Of a stretch of DNA of 64,000 nt, positions 45,116 through 53,482 are shown in pieces (position 1 is the stretch's first letter; each line of letters starts with the position of its first letter). Source of the DNA: Prevotella sp. Lineage in GTDB: Bacteria; Bacteroidota; Bacteroidia; Bacteroidales; Bacteroidaceae. Below the pieces are notes generated by a model, which saw only the letters and a program-made list of their open reading frames with translations, had not been told where the DNA came from and searched no databases. A program made the position numbers and the translations under genes. Location: positions 159,620-223,619 of the forward strand of contig JAFZSL010000056.1 in the NCBI GenBank assembly GCA_017619375.1. The letters run 5' to 3'.

Positions 45116-46495
45116 TTACGACAATTTCATATTATACCCTTCATCAATCATTTCCCGGATTATCTCATCGCGACTCTTGTGGCGGAGGTTAATGTTTTCG
45201 CCATCCCTTGACCCACCGGGGGCAGAGAGCAACTTTGAGGGAAAGAGAATTTGTGGTAACTGAAAGAACATTGTTCCGGCGGTTTTCTGGAGTTCTTTCT
45301 CCAGTGCAGCACCCTTCATCCCCTGCCACCTACGGTAACAGGCACGGTCAATCTCGTCGGTGAAATGCTTGGCGATAAGTTGTTCCTTCGTAATCTCACC
45401 GCGTTCGTACATCTCCTCCTCACGGCTGGAAATGGGTTTGGTGACATACCCATTGTGTCCCTCGATGGTGACATGCAGCCAACAACGGCCACCGTGTCTG
45501 CTCATTTTGCTGCGTGAGAGGTCAACGACATCTGGCAGTTCATATCGCCATGGATAAAGCAGACGACGCAAACATCCCACTTCTTTTATGGCATCCTTTG
45601 CACGTCTCTCACTTTCCTCTGCCTTATGGGCGTAAGCGTCACGCTCCTTCTTGAATCGTTCCGCTTCCTCCCTTGCCTTGTCACGCTCTCGGGTGCGGCG
45701 CTCCAGATTCTGCTGTATGTTCTCCACCTTTTGTCGGAGTTCATCCAGTTGTTCTTTCAGTTGGGCGATTTCGTCCTGAGAAGCATCCAATTGCAAACGC
45801 ACGTCGGACTTGCCAAAGAGGCCAGAAAATTTGTCGAGACGTTGGAGCAAGGCCTCCTTGCCTTTGTGGCTGATGCGCAACTTGCTGATTTCCTCACGCA
45901 GTTGTTCCGCTGTCTCCAACAGCTGCTTGTTTTGCTGCTCCTGCATCTTGTTCTTGTACTGGATGGCATCGAGATGCTTCACGTCGGAACTTTTGCCACG
46001 CTCCATATTCAAAGCCTCTGCCACGATGGTCTGCATCCGTGCCATGTCGGGTGATTTGAGGTTGAGGCTCTTGCCTTGGTCGTTCGTCCAATCGAGAATA
46101 AGATGAGCATGATGGTTGGCAACCCATTCTCCAGATTCCTCATGCCCCTCATCCCGATGGGTGTGAATGGCGATGGTCTTGATGCCGAATTCCTGCTGGA
46201 GCTTTTCTGCCAGATGACGGAGTTCGTCAAGGGTGGTGCCCTCCCTGATGTTGACGACACCCTCCCTCAGAGGAACCGCCTTGGCCTGCATCCGTTGATG
46301 GACGTTATCGAAATACCGCCGTTCGATGTCCTTGCGGATTTCGCCGATGCCCTTCCCCTCATACAGGGGATTCTCCCATTTCTCATTAAGATGGGTCAGG
46401 TCGCCCCTCACATGTGGCATCTCCTTCCGCCGGTCGTTGTGGAACATCGCGGAGGACTTGAGGGGACAGATATGTATACTACTGATATTAGACAT
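45116..46495 (-). CDS. MobV-type (Pre/Mob) relaxase
   Basis: A 459-residue plasmid-recombination/mobilization enzyme that nicks oriT and leads strand transfer. The N-terminal domain (about residues 1-200) has the family start SSIHICPLKSSAMFHNDRRK, with an Asn-Asp-Arg block, and the histidine cluster in AIHTHRDEGHEESGEW plus NHHAHLILDW. A coiled-coil region (about 205-330) with many Glu, Arg and Gln follows, as in other MobV proteins, then a C-terminal domain. The ATG at 46495 directly precedes the conserved start and is preferred to one 87 bases upstream. It follows the RepA-like gene. Confidence 0.88.
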   Translation of the reverse strand: MSNISSIHICPLKSSAMFHNDRRKEMPHVRGDLTHLNEKWENPLYEGKGIGEIRKDIERRYFDNVHQRMQAKAVPLREGVVNIREGTTLDELRHLAEKLQQEFGIKTIAIHTHRDEGHEESGEWVANHHAHLILDWTNDQGKSLNLKSPDMARMQTIVAEALNMERGKSSDVKHLDAIQYKNKMQEQQNKQLLETAEQLREEISKLRISHKGKEALLQRLDKFSGLFGKSDVRLQLDASQDEIAQLKEQLDELRQKVENIQQNLERRTRERDKAREEAERFKKERDAYAHKAEESERRAKDAIKEVGCLRRLLYPWRYELPDVVDLSRSKMSRHGGRCWLHVTIEGHNGYVTKPISSREEEMYERGEITKEQLIAKHFTDEIDRACYRRWQGMKGAALEKELQKTAGTMFFQLPQILFPSKLLSAPGGSRDGENINLRHKSRDEIIREMIDEGYNMKLS

Positions 46496-46640
46496 AACAA
46501 TTCTTTTTGATGTTAAACATAATTGCAATATGACAAAAGGGAAAAGAAAAAGGGGTCGAGGGGAATCCCCCGAAAAGGTCAAGGGAAATACGTTCCCTTG
46601 CGCATGGACTCCTTCAGGGTCCTAGTGCGCTATAACCCCA

Positions 46641-47960
46641 TTAAAATGGGGGTTCCCCATCTTGGTAAAATTCCTCGCGGAGAGGATCTTCCCTCAGACC
46701 GTCGATGTCGATTTTCACCTCCATAGCCTGTATGACCGTAGTGTCTTCCACACCTTCCTTTTTTTCTTTCCCTATTGTCCCTGTCCCATCGGGACAGCAG
46801 GACACTTGGGACGTTTGGGGCATTTGGGACAATGGAGAAGGCTCACCTTGTCCCTTCTGTCCCGCTTGTCCCATCTGCCCAGTTGGGACACCCCCTCCCT
46901 TGCGGGCGGCATCCTGGATGATGCGGTGGACAGTGCTTTTCGACTTGCCCGTCAAACTGGCTATTTCCCTTGTCGACTTTCCTTCACCAGAGAGACGCAG
47001 AACCTCACCATCCAACTCCTCCTTGTCCGCTTTCCTTAGATGCAAACATTCAGGCGAGTTTTCCAGATAGACGAAGCATAGGAGTGGACCAACCTTGTCT
47101 ATGCTGTAAACCTGCACGTTATCGGTACCATGTCGCTCCTCACAATTTCTCACCTTGATTTGCTTGACATAGCGGATGTTGGAACCCACCACGCTCTTCC
47201 CGACAGCGAAGCAACTATCGATGAAGTTGAACAGCTTCTTCGACCCTGCCAAGTCGTTTTGAGTGATAGGGTTGCACATGTTGCGCTTGGGGGTGTGGGC
47301 GATGATGAGGATGGAAAATCCGTGTTTTGCCCTTAGTTCCCTGAGCCTCCTGACGAGCACTGCAGCGTCCTCACCTTTTTCGGTCTGCATGCACAGGATG
47401 GAGATGTTGTCGATGACAAGCACCTTGGATTCCGTGCTGATGGCTGCTTCCTCGATGCTACCCATGACTGCCTCCTCGAAGGGGATGGATAGGGAGCAAA
47501 TTTTGTCGGGGTTGATGGTCACGCGGAAGAGGTTGTCGGGAAAGCGGTAGAGCTTGTTGTTTTCGTCTGTGTATCTCAACTGGAATTGCTTCTCTGACAG
47601 CTCGAAGTCGAAATAGAGAACACGCTGCTCCTTTGCTATGTCCACGGCTATCTGCATAGCAAGAATGCTCTTGCCTACGTTGGAGTCGGCAAAGAGACAC
47701 CCAATCTCCCCTTCATACCAGAATGGGTCGAAAAGTGGCTTGGGGTTATTGCACATACTGGCTCTTGCCATTGCCTGGTTGGCATCCACAATTTCAAGCA
47801 TGCCGGCATTGAGAGAAGCATCCACTCCAGTTTGTTCGTTCTGGAGCCAGGATTCCAGACTCTTCAAGATACTGTCACGGTTGATCATGGATTTTTCTTT
47901 CCCTTCCGTCCGTCCAGATGAAGATGTGGACGGAAGGGATGGGTTTGAATGGTTGTTCAT
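46641..47960 (-). CDS. RepA-like AAA/RecA-fold helicase with C-terminal HTH
   Basis: A 439-residue protein. The RecA-type ATPase domain carries Walker A LFADSNVGKSILAMQIAVD at about residue 92, the Walker B-type VLVIDNISIL and the block LIIAHTPKRN, similar to the hexameric replicative helicase of RSF1010 (RepA) and its relatives on integrative elements. A helix-turn-helix of resolvase type follows at about residue 325 (GKSTREIASLTGKSKSTVHR). The last 90 residues are Gly/Gln-rich and disordered. The start overlaps the DUF3853-like stop by 4 bases (ATGA), arguing for coupling. It probably serves replication of the excised circle or transferred strand. Confidence 0.82.
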   Translation of the reverse strand: MNNHSNPSLPSTSSSGRTEGKEKSMINRDSILKSLESWLQNEQTGVDASLNAGMLEIVDANQAMARASMCNNPKPLFDPFWYEGEIGCLFADSNVGKSILAMQIAVDIAKEQRVLYFDFELSEKQFQLRYTDENNKLYRFPDNLFRVTINPDKICSLSIPFEEAVMGSIEEAAISTESKVLVIDNISILCMQTEKGEDAAVLVRRLRELRAKHGFSILIIAHTPKRNMCNPITQNDLAGSKKLFNFIDSCFAVGKSVVGSNIRYVKQIKVRNCEERHGTDNVQVYSIDKVGPLLCFVYLENSPECLHLRKADKEELDGEVLRLSGEGKSTREIASLTGKSKSTVHRIIQDAARKGGGVPTGQMGQAGQKGQGEPSPLSQMPQTSQVSCCPDGTGTIGKEKKEGVEDTTVIQAMEVKIDIDGLREDPLREEFYQDGEPPF

Positions 47961-48307
47961 GGCTGCTGTGTTTTGAGGTCGGTTTGATTCAATCCATTGT
48001 AGCCATGGGCAAGTTGAAGTGCCAACTCCACATCGACCACGATCTTTCTCCCAACTTGGGTGATGGCCTTGTCGATGATTCCGCTTTTCTTGATGCGGTT
48101 GGCCGTGGGGATGCTGCAGCCAAAGGTCTCAGCGATACCCTTGATACCATACGCAAGTTTACGGTCGGGTGTGGGAGTTGGAGAGGTGCTATCCTTTCTC
48201 TCAGAGAAAAAGGGCAAGTTGTTCATCAGGAAAGCCAATTGCTCTCCTGTCATCATGCAGACCGGAGTCTGTAGAAGTTGTTCTATGGAAATCGTATTGA
48301 GACTCAT
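47957..48307 (-). CDS. DUF3853-family DNA-binding-like protein
   Basis: A 116-residue protein of the DUF3853 type found on Bacteroidota mobilizable elements. A helix-turn-helix-like segment (GIKGIAETFGCSIPTANRIKKSGII, residues about 54-78; IADTFG-type) precedes ITQVGRKIVVDVELALQL. A paralogue with the same block is in element 2. The role is probably control of the downstream replication gene, to which it is coupled (ATGA). Its first 24 codons are duplicated at 48764-48843. Confidence 0.8.
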   Translation of the reverse strand: MSLNTISIEQLLQTPVCMMTGEQLAFLMNNLPFFSERKDSTSPTPTPDRKLAYGIKGIAETFGCSIPTANRIKKSGIIDKAITQVGRKIVVDVELALQLAHGYNGLNQTDLKTQQP

Positions 48308-48361
48308 GATGCATCTTTATTGTTGGTTGAACAATGGGAGCGACGACTTTTGCTGGTTTCT
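48228..48361. repeat. 134-bp direct repeat, copy A
   Basis: Identical to 48764-48897. It covers the first codons of the intact DUF3853-like gene and a copy of the last codons of the HTH gene. Confidence 0.92.
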
Positions 48362-48764
48362 CCTGTTTTCCGCAGAATTTTGTCCTAAAAAAGTCATTTA
48401 CTTGTAAATGAGATAGTTGTGAACCAACAAAGGGTCGTTTTGGGTCACCTCGTTTCGCCATGACTACTGTTCATGGGGGCCTCACCCACCTAAAATTTCT
48501 CTAATAAACGGCTCTGGATGGATAACAATGGTGGGATACAGGCCAAAATTGAGGTTTGTTAGGCAATTTTTTCTACAATGAGACCATGTTGAGACATAAG
48601 AACTAATCATAGGTGGATATAATATTGGTTGAAAATGTTGTATCTGCACTCATGCTGCTGGGTTAAAAGTCAGTTATACCCCATCAATCCGTTATTTGAG
48701 GGTCAAATTCCAGCTGAAAACCCCATAACCCTCGATTTGGGTCACCCCATTGCGGAAAACAGGA
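48361..48764. mobile_element. 404-bp insert bounded by 14-bp inverted repeats
   Basis: TCCTGTTTTCCGCA (48361-48374) and its exact reverse complement TGCGGAAAACAGGA (48751-48764) bound an A+T-rich stretch without a convincing gene. It lies exactly between the two 134-bp direct repeats. The form suggests a miniature transposable element or an invertible segment; no transposase is present. Confidence 0.55.
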
Positions 48765-48843
48765 GGAAAGCCAATTGCTCTCCTGTCATCATGCAGACCG
48801 GAGTCTGTAGAAGTTGTTCTATGGAAATCGTATTGAGACTCAT
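48742..48843 (-). pseudogene. Truncated second copy of the DUF3853-like gene
   Basis: The start MSLNTISIEQLLQTPVCM is the same as the intact protein up to EQLAF; the frame then runs into the insert and stops at a TGA after 33 codons. Its ATG overlaps the HTH stop (ATGA), showing that the HTH and DUF3853-like genes were once directly coupled. Confidence 0.8.
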
Positions 48844-48897
48844 GATGCATCTTTATTGTTGGTTGAACAATGGGAGCGACGACTTTTGCTGGTTTCT
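48764..48897. repeat. 134-bp direct repeat, copy B
   Basis: Identical to 48228-48361. Holds the real end of the HTH gene and the truncated DUF3853-like start. Confidence 0.92.
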
Positions 48898-49196
48898 TGG
48901 TTTTGCTGACTGTACAGCGACAACCTACCTTCGGCAATCAACCTGTCGACTTCTTTTTTCGCATAGAGTTTCCTTCCTCCCACCATATTGTGGGGGATGG
49001 CTTGCCTCTGCTCAATACGCCACAGAGTAGAGGGGGAGAGCCGCGCATAGCGGCACAGTTCCTCCCGGGTCATGTACTTCTCCTCCTCACACATGATGCT
49101 TTCCAACTGTTGCCGGAACTCAGGTGAGTGGAGATAATCATTCAGGTACTCCTTGATTAGTCTTTTTATTTCAGGAGCATAATCATCAGTATTCAT
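48840..49196 (-). CDS. Helix-turn-helix excisionase-like protein
   Basis: A 118-residue protein with a MerR/excisionase-type helix-turn-helix at about residues 42-85: YMTREELCRYARLSPSTLWR and VGGRKLYAKKEVDRLIAEGR. The N-terminal 40 residues are acidic helix. On such elements these proteins steer integrase toward excision or regulate the mobilization genes. It lies 236 bases after rloB-like gene and before the DUF3853-like gene; its last 19 codons are duplicated in the 134-bp repeat. Confidence 0.82.
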   Translation of the reverse strand: MNTDDYAPEIKRLIKEYLNDYLHSPEFRQQLESIMCEEEKYMTREELCRYARLSPSTLWRIEQRQAIPHNMVGGRKLYAKKEVDRLIAEGRLSLYSQQNQETSKSRRSHCSTNNKDAS

Positions 49197-49432
49197 AAAA
49201 CAAGATTTTATGAGTACTACTTACATGTTACAAATAAAAAGCACATGGATGAACTGGAGCACCCAAATAAAAAGACAAAAATAAAGATGGTGCTCAAAAA
49301 TCCAGTGACATTGCTACGTATGTCAAGCAATTGCAACGCAAAAGTATATAAAAATTTGGTGCGTTCCAATTTTCGGAACGTATTTTTATATCTTATTAAC
49401 AACGTGAAATCAAATGAAATCAGATGACATAA

Positions 49433-50125
49433 TCATCTCAATTTGTTCATCAATTTCTTGATGTCCGACTTGACAAAGCCTTCAATCTCCCTGCCAAGCA
49501 AGGACACCTCGGAAGAAAAGACGCGGGGCTTTCCTTCGTTGTCCAATGAATAGTTTTTCTCCGTATTGGCTATGGCATCTTCCAACCTTACCGGGTCTTT
49601 CTGAAAGTTGAATCCTCCTGCAATGGTGCTATCGACATACTCCTTGAAGGACGCATGTTTCTCCACCTCATCTATGGCAGGCATGGCATCATAGAAATGA
49701 TAGTAAAGCCATATTTCAAAACTCGGATTGCTCTGTGCGACGTTCCAGGCACTGTATGGCTTGACCTCATCAAATTTCTGGGGTATGGCCACATTCTGCT
49801 GGGCGCAAAACTCACGCAAGGGAGTAATCTTGCCTTCTTTCTCCCAAGTGTCAGTGTCGATGACAAACCACACCGTATCACGATGAAGAAAGTCAAGAGT
49901 GTACTTCCTTTCCTCACCCAACAAAACCTGTTTTGCACGTTCCAGCAACTTCAACGGGTCTGTGCCATCCTTGGGAGGAATCGTGATGACCTGCAGGTTA
50001 GAGGACAGTCCTTCGAAGAAGGTGAAGTAACTTGGCTCCGTACCTTTCCCCTCGCAGATGATGTATATCTTGTGGGCGTCCCTGGAGGGTTCGCGCTTGC
50101 TGTAGTCCCTTATTCGCCGTATCAT
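49433..50125 (-). CDS. RloB-family protein
   Basis: A 230-residue RloB-like protein. Hallmarks are the N-terminal IYIICEGKGTEPSYFTFFEG with a conserved Glu, the acidic WFVIDTDTWEKEGK and the aromatic VAQSNPSFEIWLYYHFYD, together resembling a toprim-like nuclease core. The family was named from genes linked to restriction loci (rlo). It follows an AAA ATPase gene with one base between them. An ATPase plus RloB pair is the composition I know for AbiL-type abortive infection (AbiLi/AbiLii), so a phage-defence role is likely but inferred. Confidence 0.85.
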   Translation of the reverse strand: MIRRIRDYSKREPSRDAHKIYIICEGKGTEPSYFTFFEGLSSNLQVITIPPKDGTDPLKLLERAKQVLLGEERKYTLDFLHRDTVWFVIDTDTWEKEGKITPLREFCAQQNVAIPQKFDEVKPYSAWNVAQSNPSFEIWLYYHFYDAMPAIDEVEKHASFKEYVDSTIAGGFNFQKDPVRLEDAIANTEKNYSLDNEGKPRVFSSEVSLLGREIEGFVKSDIKKLMNKLR

Positions 50126-50126
50126 A

Positions 50127-51455
50127 TCACCAATGCAGATCTTTTAGGTTGGACAGGAACGGGATGCCGCCGTAGCGGCCATTGAGGTAGCCATTCTCGA
50201 TGTTGGCTGTCTTGTGGATGTTGAAATCGCTCAGCGGATAGAGTTGAGTGGCCTGTTCTGCATCCTTCTGGGCGAACCATATTTCATCCGGTCTGAAGAT
50301 GTCTTGGTCGAGCAACCCCGACTCGTGGGTGGTGAAAATAAGTTGCCCTTTAGCAGTCTTGCTTTCCGATAGTTTTCTCACGATATCCTTGATCATTATC
50401 GGATGAATGCTTCTTTCAATCTCATCGACCACATATACGGCATCTTTCTTAATGATAGCATACAGCAAAGGCATGTATTCTATGAGGCGGCAAGTGCCAT
50501 CTGATTCATAGCGAAGCGGCATCTCTACCTCCGTTCCGTCCGAGTCTTTGTGAATAGCCACCAGTGTCTTTATATATATGGCCCCATCCTCTGCCACAAT
50601 GTTCGAGACCTCATTGTCATAGATGCCAATAGCGATTTGCGGTTTGCCCGGATGTTGCTTCGCTTGATTGACCAAACCCAGCAAAATCTTGTTGCCCTTT
50701 ATCTCCTCCTCATTGACCAGCTCCTTGTTCACTTTCAATTTTTCTATTCCTGTATTCAGTTCAGGCATGATGCTGTTGACCGTATCTGCGAAAGCGGTGT
50801 CACTGTCAAAAAGAAAAGGAACGACACCTGTAGTGGCACCCGGCTGGACGATATTCAGCGTTTCTCCAAACCATCGGTATGCATCAGCCACCATGGGAAT
50901 CTCATTGGGATAGTATTTCCCCAAAAATGTCAACAAAAGCATGTCGGGACGCACGAGCCTGTCCAGGGCATCAATGAACGACTCGTTCAGCCCTTTGACA
51001 AAGAAGTCGCCCTTTACTGATATTTGAGAGTTCTCCCTGCTGAAAACCTTTATGTCTTTGGTCTTTTTGCTCAGAAGCAACTCCTCAATCAACACCTCCT
51101 GGTGGTCATATTCTATATGGTAATAGAATGTGGTGCCATTCTGGTGAAATTCTATGGCAATCCCGGAAGGTTGGTCGGCACAAAGAGGATCAAACTTGAA
51201 CGTTTGATCGCCGCCAATGTTCATGTCACCAAGTGAGCCAGACATTACCAGTCCTTTCAGGGTGCTTAATACTTTGATGAGATTGCTCTTGCCTGCTCCA
51301 TTGGCTCCATAGATGGCACTCATACGCAAAGCCGTCGCATGGCCACATGTGATTTTGTGATTCTCGTGACTATGACTCTTGCTCGACGGGAATGTATTGA
51401 ACTCTACTGCCTCGTTGAAAGACGTGATGTTTTCTGCAATTAATCTCAAAAGCAT
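50127..51455 (-). CDS. AAA/ABC-type ATPase (RloA/AbiLi-like), partner of RloB
   Basis: A 442-residue SMC/OLD-type ATPase. Walker A is IYGANGAGKSNLIKVL at about residue 49. Walker B is at about residue 345 (AVYVVDEIERSIHPIMIKDI), followed by FTTHESGLLD, the switch region. A 300-residue middle part, without a complete coiled coil, separates them, as in AAA_15/AAA_21 proteins. Such ATPases act as sensor or motor with a nuclease partner, here the RloB-like protein encoded one base downstream. The gene lies directly behind the integrase gene in the cargo slot of element 1. Confidence 0.87.
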   Translation of the reverse strand: MLLRLIAENITSFNEAVEFNTFPSSKSHSHENHKITCGHATALRMSAIYGANGAGKSNLIKVLSTLKGLVMSGSLGDMNIGGDQTFKFDPLCADQPSGIAIEFHQNGTTFYYHIEYDHQEVLIEELLLSKKTKDIKVFSRENSQISVKGDFFVKGLNESFIDALDRLVRPDMLLLTFLGKYYPNEIPMVADAYRWFGETLNIVQPGATTGVVPFLFDSDTAFADTVNSIMPELNTGIEKLKVNKELVNEEEIKGNKILLGLVNQAKQHPGKPQIAIGIYDNEVSNIVAEDGAIYIKTLVAIHKDSDGTEVEMPLRYESDGTCRLIEYMPLLYAIIKKDAVYVVDEIERSIHPIMIKDIVRKLSESKTAKGQLIFTTHESGLLDQDIFRPDEIWFAQKDAEQATQLYPLSDFNIHKTANIENGYLNGRYGGIPFLSNLKDLHW

Positions 51456-51593
51456 GGCGATTCCGTTAAAAATTCACGGCAAATATATGGTTTTTAATCG
51501 AAAGTTCCAAATTTTTATGTTAAAAAATGATGTTTTTAACGCATTTAGGCAAAAGATCGTGAAAAAATGACAAAAGGGAAGAAAAAATGGGCT

Positions 51594-53084
51594 TCATTGG
51601 TCATTGAGCAACATCCTCAGCAGTTCTTCCTTTGACATCTTCTCCTTGACCATGGCAATGAGTTCCTCCTTGCTCACCTCTTGATGACGGAGTGCCTTCA
51701 TTTCGGGTAGGTCGAGCAGATAGGAGTTGTATTCTAACTGCTCTTCCAAAGAATAAGGTGAGATGTATCGCTTGGTGATTTGTCCACGGTTGCCGATGGA
51801 ATGTCCCATGGCAAAACTGATGTAGTCCATCGGTACCTTTGAGCGGCTCATGTTGGTGGCGAAACTATGGCGGGCGAATGTGGACGAGGGCATGATGTTC
51901 CAGCCGAGTATCTTGGCTGCCTTTTTCATACGGTCGCCTATGTTGTGGTTCTCCTGATGTATCTTGTTCCTGGCTTGCAGACTGTCGGGGTCGATGCCCT
52001 CTCCCAGCAGAAAGGGGAATACCAATTTCCCTTTTTGATATGGAGCCGCCAACTCATCCATAATCCTGCGAAGCGGAGGAGTGATGGGAACTATGACTTC
52101 CGACCCGGTCTCGGAATGCTCCTTGGTCTTATGACGGAAGAAACGGAAAGCCTTCTGTTCGGAGACATCATAATAGTCGTCATAGCGGAGCAGTGCAAGG
52201 TCGTAGAGGTTGCAGCCATTGCAGAGATACTGACACAAAAACATGCCCACGCTCTGTCTGATCAAGTCTGCCGATTTGATATCGCTGGGATATTCCCCAT
52301 CTAAGAAGAAGTTATAAAGCTCTGTCATCTGCTCAATGGTGAGGAAGTCGGTTCTTCTGGATGTCCCCGACGGAATCTTGATTTTGTTGGGTTGGTTGGC
52401 ACCAAAAGGATAGTCCTTTTCTCTCATGAAGCCGCGGCTGATGCAGGTCTTGAACACCACCCTGATGGCTCGCAGGTAGAATCCGATGGTGGTTTGTGTG
52501 TACTTCATCTTCTTCATCCATTCCACCCAGGCTTTCACTTTATCCACATCCACATTATATCCATCCTTAGGATTATACACACCACTACGGATAAAGCAAT
52601 CCCTTGCATTCCTATATGTCTCTGCCGTGCTCGCCTTTTTCCCTGCGATGATTTCGTCCCACAGTCCAACAAAGGAATTGACGTGTGTGGCCATATCCTC
52701 ATCCTCATTGCCGTAGGTCGAGACCTTTCCTGTGAGCATGGCCCGCACGTTGTCGATGGTTTTGAGGGTGCCCTTATTGAACATATCCCTGATGATGTCT
52801 GCATTCTGGTTGAATAACTCCATCAGACGATTCTTCTCAACGAAATTGGGCGTGGCATTCCCGCCGCGTCCCCTTCCATCAGACTTGCAAATGGCCTCAA
52901 ACTCCTCTGCCGAGTATTTGGCACCGAGATGGAGGTAATACCTCGTTCCGTTCATCGTGAAACGGACAGAGACATGATATTTGTCATCCTCGCTCTTGTA
53001 CCTTGTGTCCAGCGTGAGAGCCACCGTGCAGTTGCCGATGGTGACAGACTCAAGGCATGCAATCTTGTTTCTCTTCTCTTTCAT
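51594..53084 (-). CDS. Tyrosine recombinase (integrase) of element 1
   Basis: A 496-residue integrase. The N-terminal arm-binding domain (about residues 10-90) and a core-binding SAM-like domain (about 110-210) precede the catalytic domain. The catalytic domain shows LCNGCNLYDLALLRYDDYY (box I region, in which the usual Arg position is not obvious), a beta-strand Lys candidate in RFFRHKTKEHSE, ARHSFATNMSRS (His-x-x-Arg box variant), MGHSIGNRGQ and the nucleophile Tyr in ITKRYISPYS. The start at 53084 has AGGAGG eight bases before it. It catalyses integration into tRNA-Asn. A paralogue serves element 2. Confidence 0.92.
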   Translation of the reverse strand: MKEKRNKIACLESVTIGNCTVALTLDTRYKSEDDKYHVSVRFTMNGTRYYLHLGAKYSAEEFEAICKSDGRGRGGNATPNFVEKNRLMELFNQNADIIRDMFNKGTLKTIDNVRAMLTGKVSTYGNEDEDMATHVNSFVGLWDEIIAGKKASTAETYRNARDCFIRSGVYNPKDGYNVDVDKVKAWVEWMKKMKYTQTTIGFYLRAIRVVFKTCISRGFMREKDYPFGANQPNKIKIPSGTSRRTDFLTIEQMTELYNFFLDGEYPSDIKSADLIRQSVGMFLCQYLCNGCNLYDLALLRYDDYYDVSEQKAFRFFRHKTKEHSETGSEVIVPITPPLRRIMDELAAPYQKGKLVFPFLLGEGIDPDSLQARNKIHQENHNIGDRMKKAAKILGWNIMPSSTFARHSFATNMSRSKVPMDYISFAMGHSIGNRGQITKRYISPYSLEEQLEYNSYLLDLPEMKALRHQEVSKEELIAMVKEKMSKEELLRMLLNDQ

Positions 53085-53116
53085 AATAAGTCCTCCTGTA
53101 AACAAATTTGAATAAT

Positions 53117-53134
53117 CTGAACAAATTTTGGCTA
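53117..53134 (+). repeat. Integrase arm-type repeat, right end 1
   Basis: CTGAACAAATTTTGGCTA, one base different from the left-end copy. Confidence 0.72.
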
Positions 53135-53184
53135 AGCCAATTTGAAAGAATCAATATATACTTCTGAATATAAGTAATTTAAAT

Positions 53185-53202
53185 CTGAACAAATTTTGGT
53201 TA
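53185..53202 (+). repeat. Integrase arm-type repeat, right end 2
   Basis: CTGAACAAATTTTGGTTA, identical to 43931-43948; similarity extends to the following AATACT..GTATTTA. Confidence 0.75.
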
Positions 53203-53248
53203 TTAATACTCGTATTTATGCCAAATCATAGGCTATCATAAACTATCG

Positions 53249-53280
53249 CAAAGATATTAAATATTTGGTAATCAACAAAA
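53249..53280 (-). promoter_or_regulatory. Promoter of the element 1 integrase
   Basis: TTTG (53277-53280), 20 bases, TATCTTTG (53249-53256) on the minus strand. The 158-base leader contains both right-end arm repeats, so integrase may control its own expression. Confidence 0.65.
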
Positions 53281-53318
53281 TAAATATTTTAGAAAATCAC
53301 AAAAGTTTACATTTTTTA

Positions 53319-53362
53319 ACTGTTAATCAGGGGGTCGTTGGTTCAAGCCCATCCTGAAGCGC
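53319..53362 (+). repeat. attR core of element 1
   Basis: Perfect copy of the tRNA-Asn 3' end, 44 bases. Confidence 0.93.
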
Positions 53363-53371
53363 TTAAAAATC

Positions 53372-53400
53372 AAGGAGTTAGCATGACGCTAACTCCTTTT
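53372..53400 (+). terminator. Terminator right of attR, probably the original tRNA-Asn terminator
   Basis: AAGGAGTTAGC (53372-53382) pairs with GCTAACTCCTT (53388-53398) and leads into Ts. Confidence 0.8.
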
Positions 53401-53482
53401 TCATTTTTTGCGGGAACACCACGGGAACACACAGGTTGGGGTTTCGAGGTGTTCAGACGTGATTTTTTATTGTCATTTGTAC

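Larger units (their letters stand above)
43839..53362. mobile_element. Mobilizable integrative element 1 in tRNA-Asn
   Basis: About 9.5 kb bounded by a perfect 44-bp direct repeat of the tRNA-Asn 3' end (43839-43882 and 53319-53362). The minus-strand genes from right to left are: tyrosine recombinase, AAA ATPase, RloB, HTH protein, DUF3853-like protein, RepA-like helicase, MobV-type relaxase, HEAT-repeat protein. It has integration, excision-type, replication and mobilization genes but no conjugation apparatus, so it would need a helper. Subterminal 18-bp repeats at both ends look like integrase arm sites. Confidence 0.9.
53106..53482. other. Right end of element 1 and junction to element 2
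   Basis: 377 bases without a gene: two arm-type repeats, the integrase promoter, the attR core, a terminator, then GCGGGAACACCACGGGAACAC, a short internal repeat that resembles the end of an integrase gene. Confidence 0.6.

Noticed and set aside
48201-48937. Two small proteins sharing a 43-residue segment
   Set aside because: They are antisense or off-frame readings of the 134-bp direct repeat that belongs to the HTH and DUF3853-like genes.
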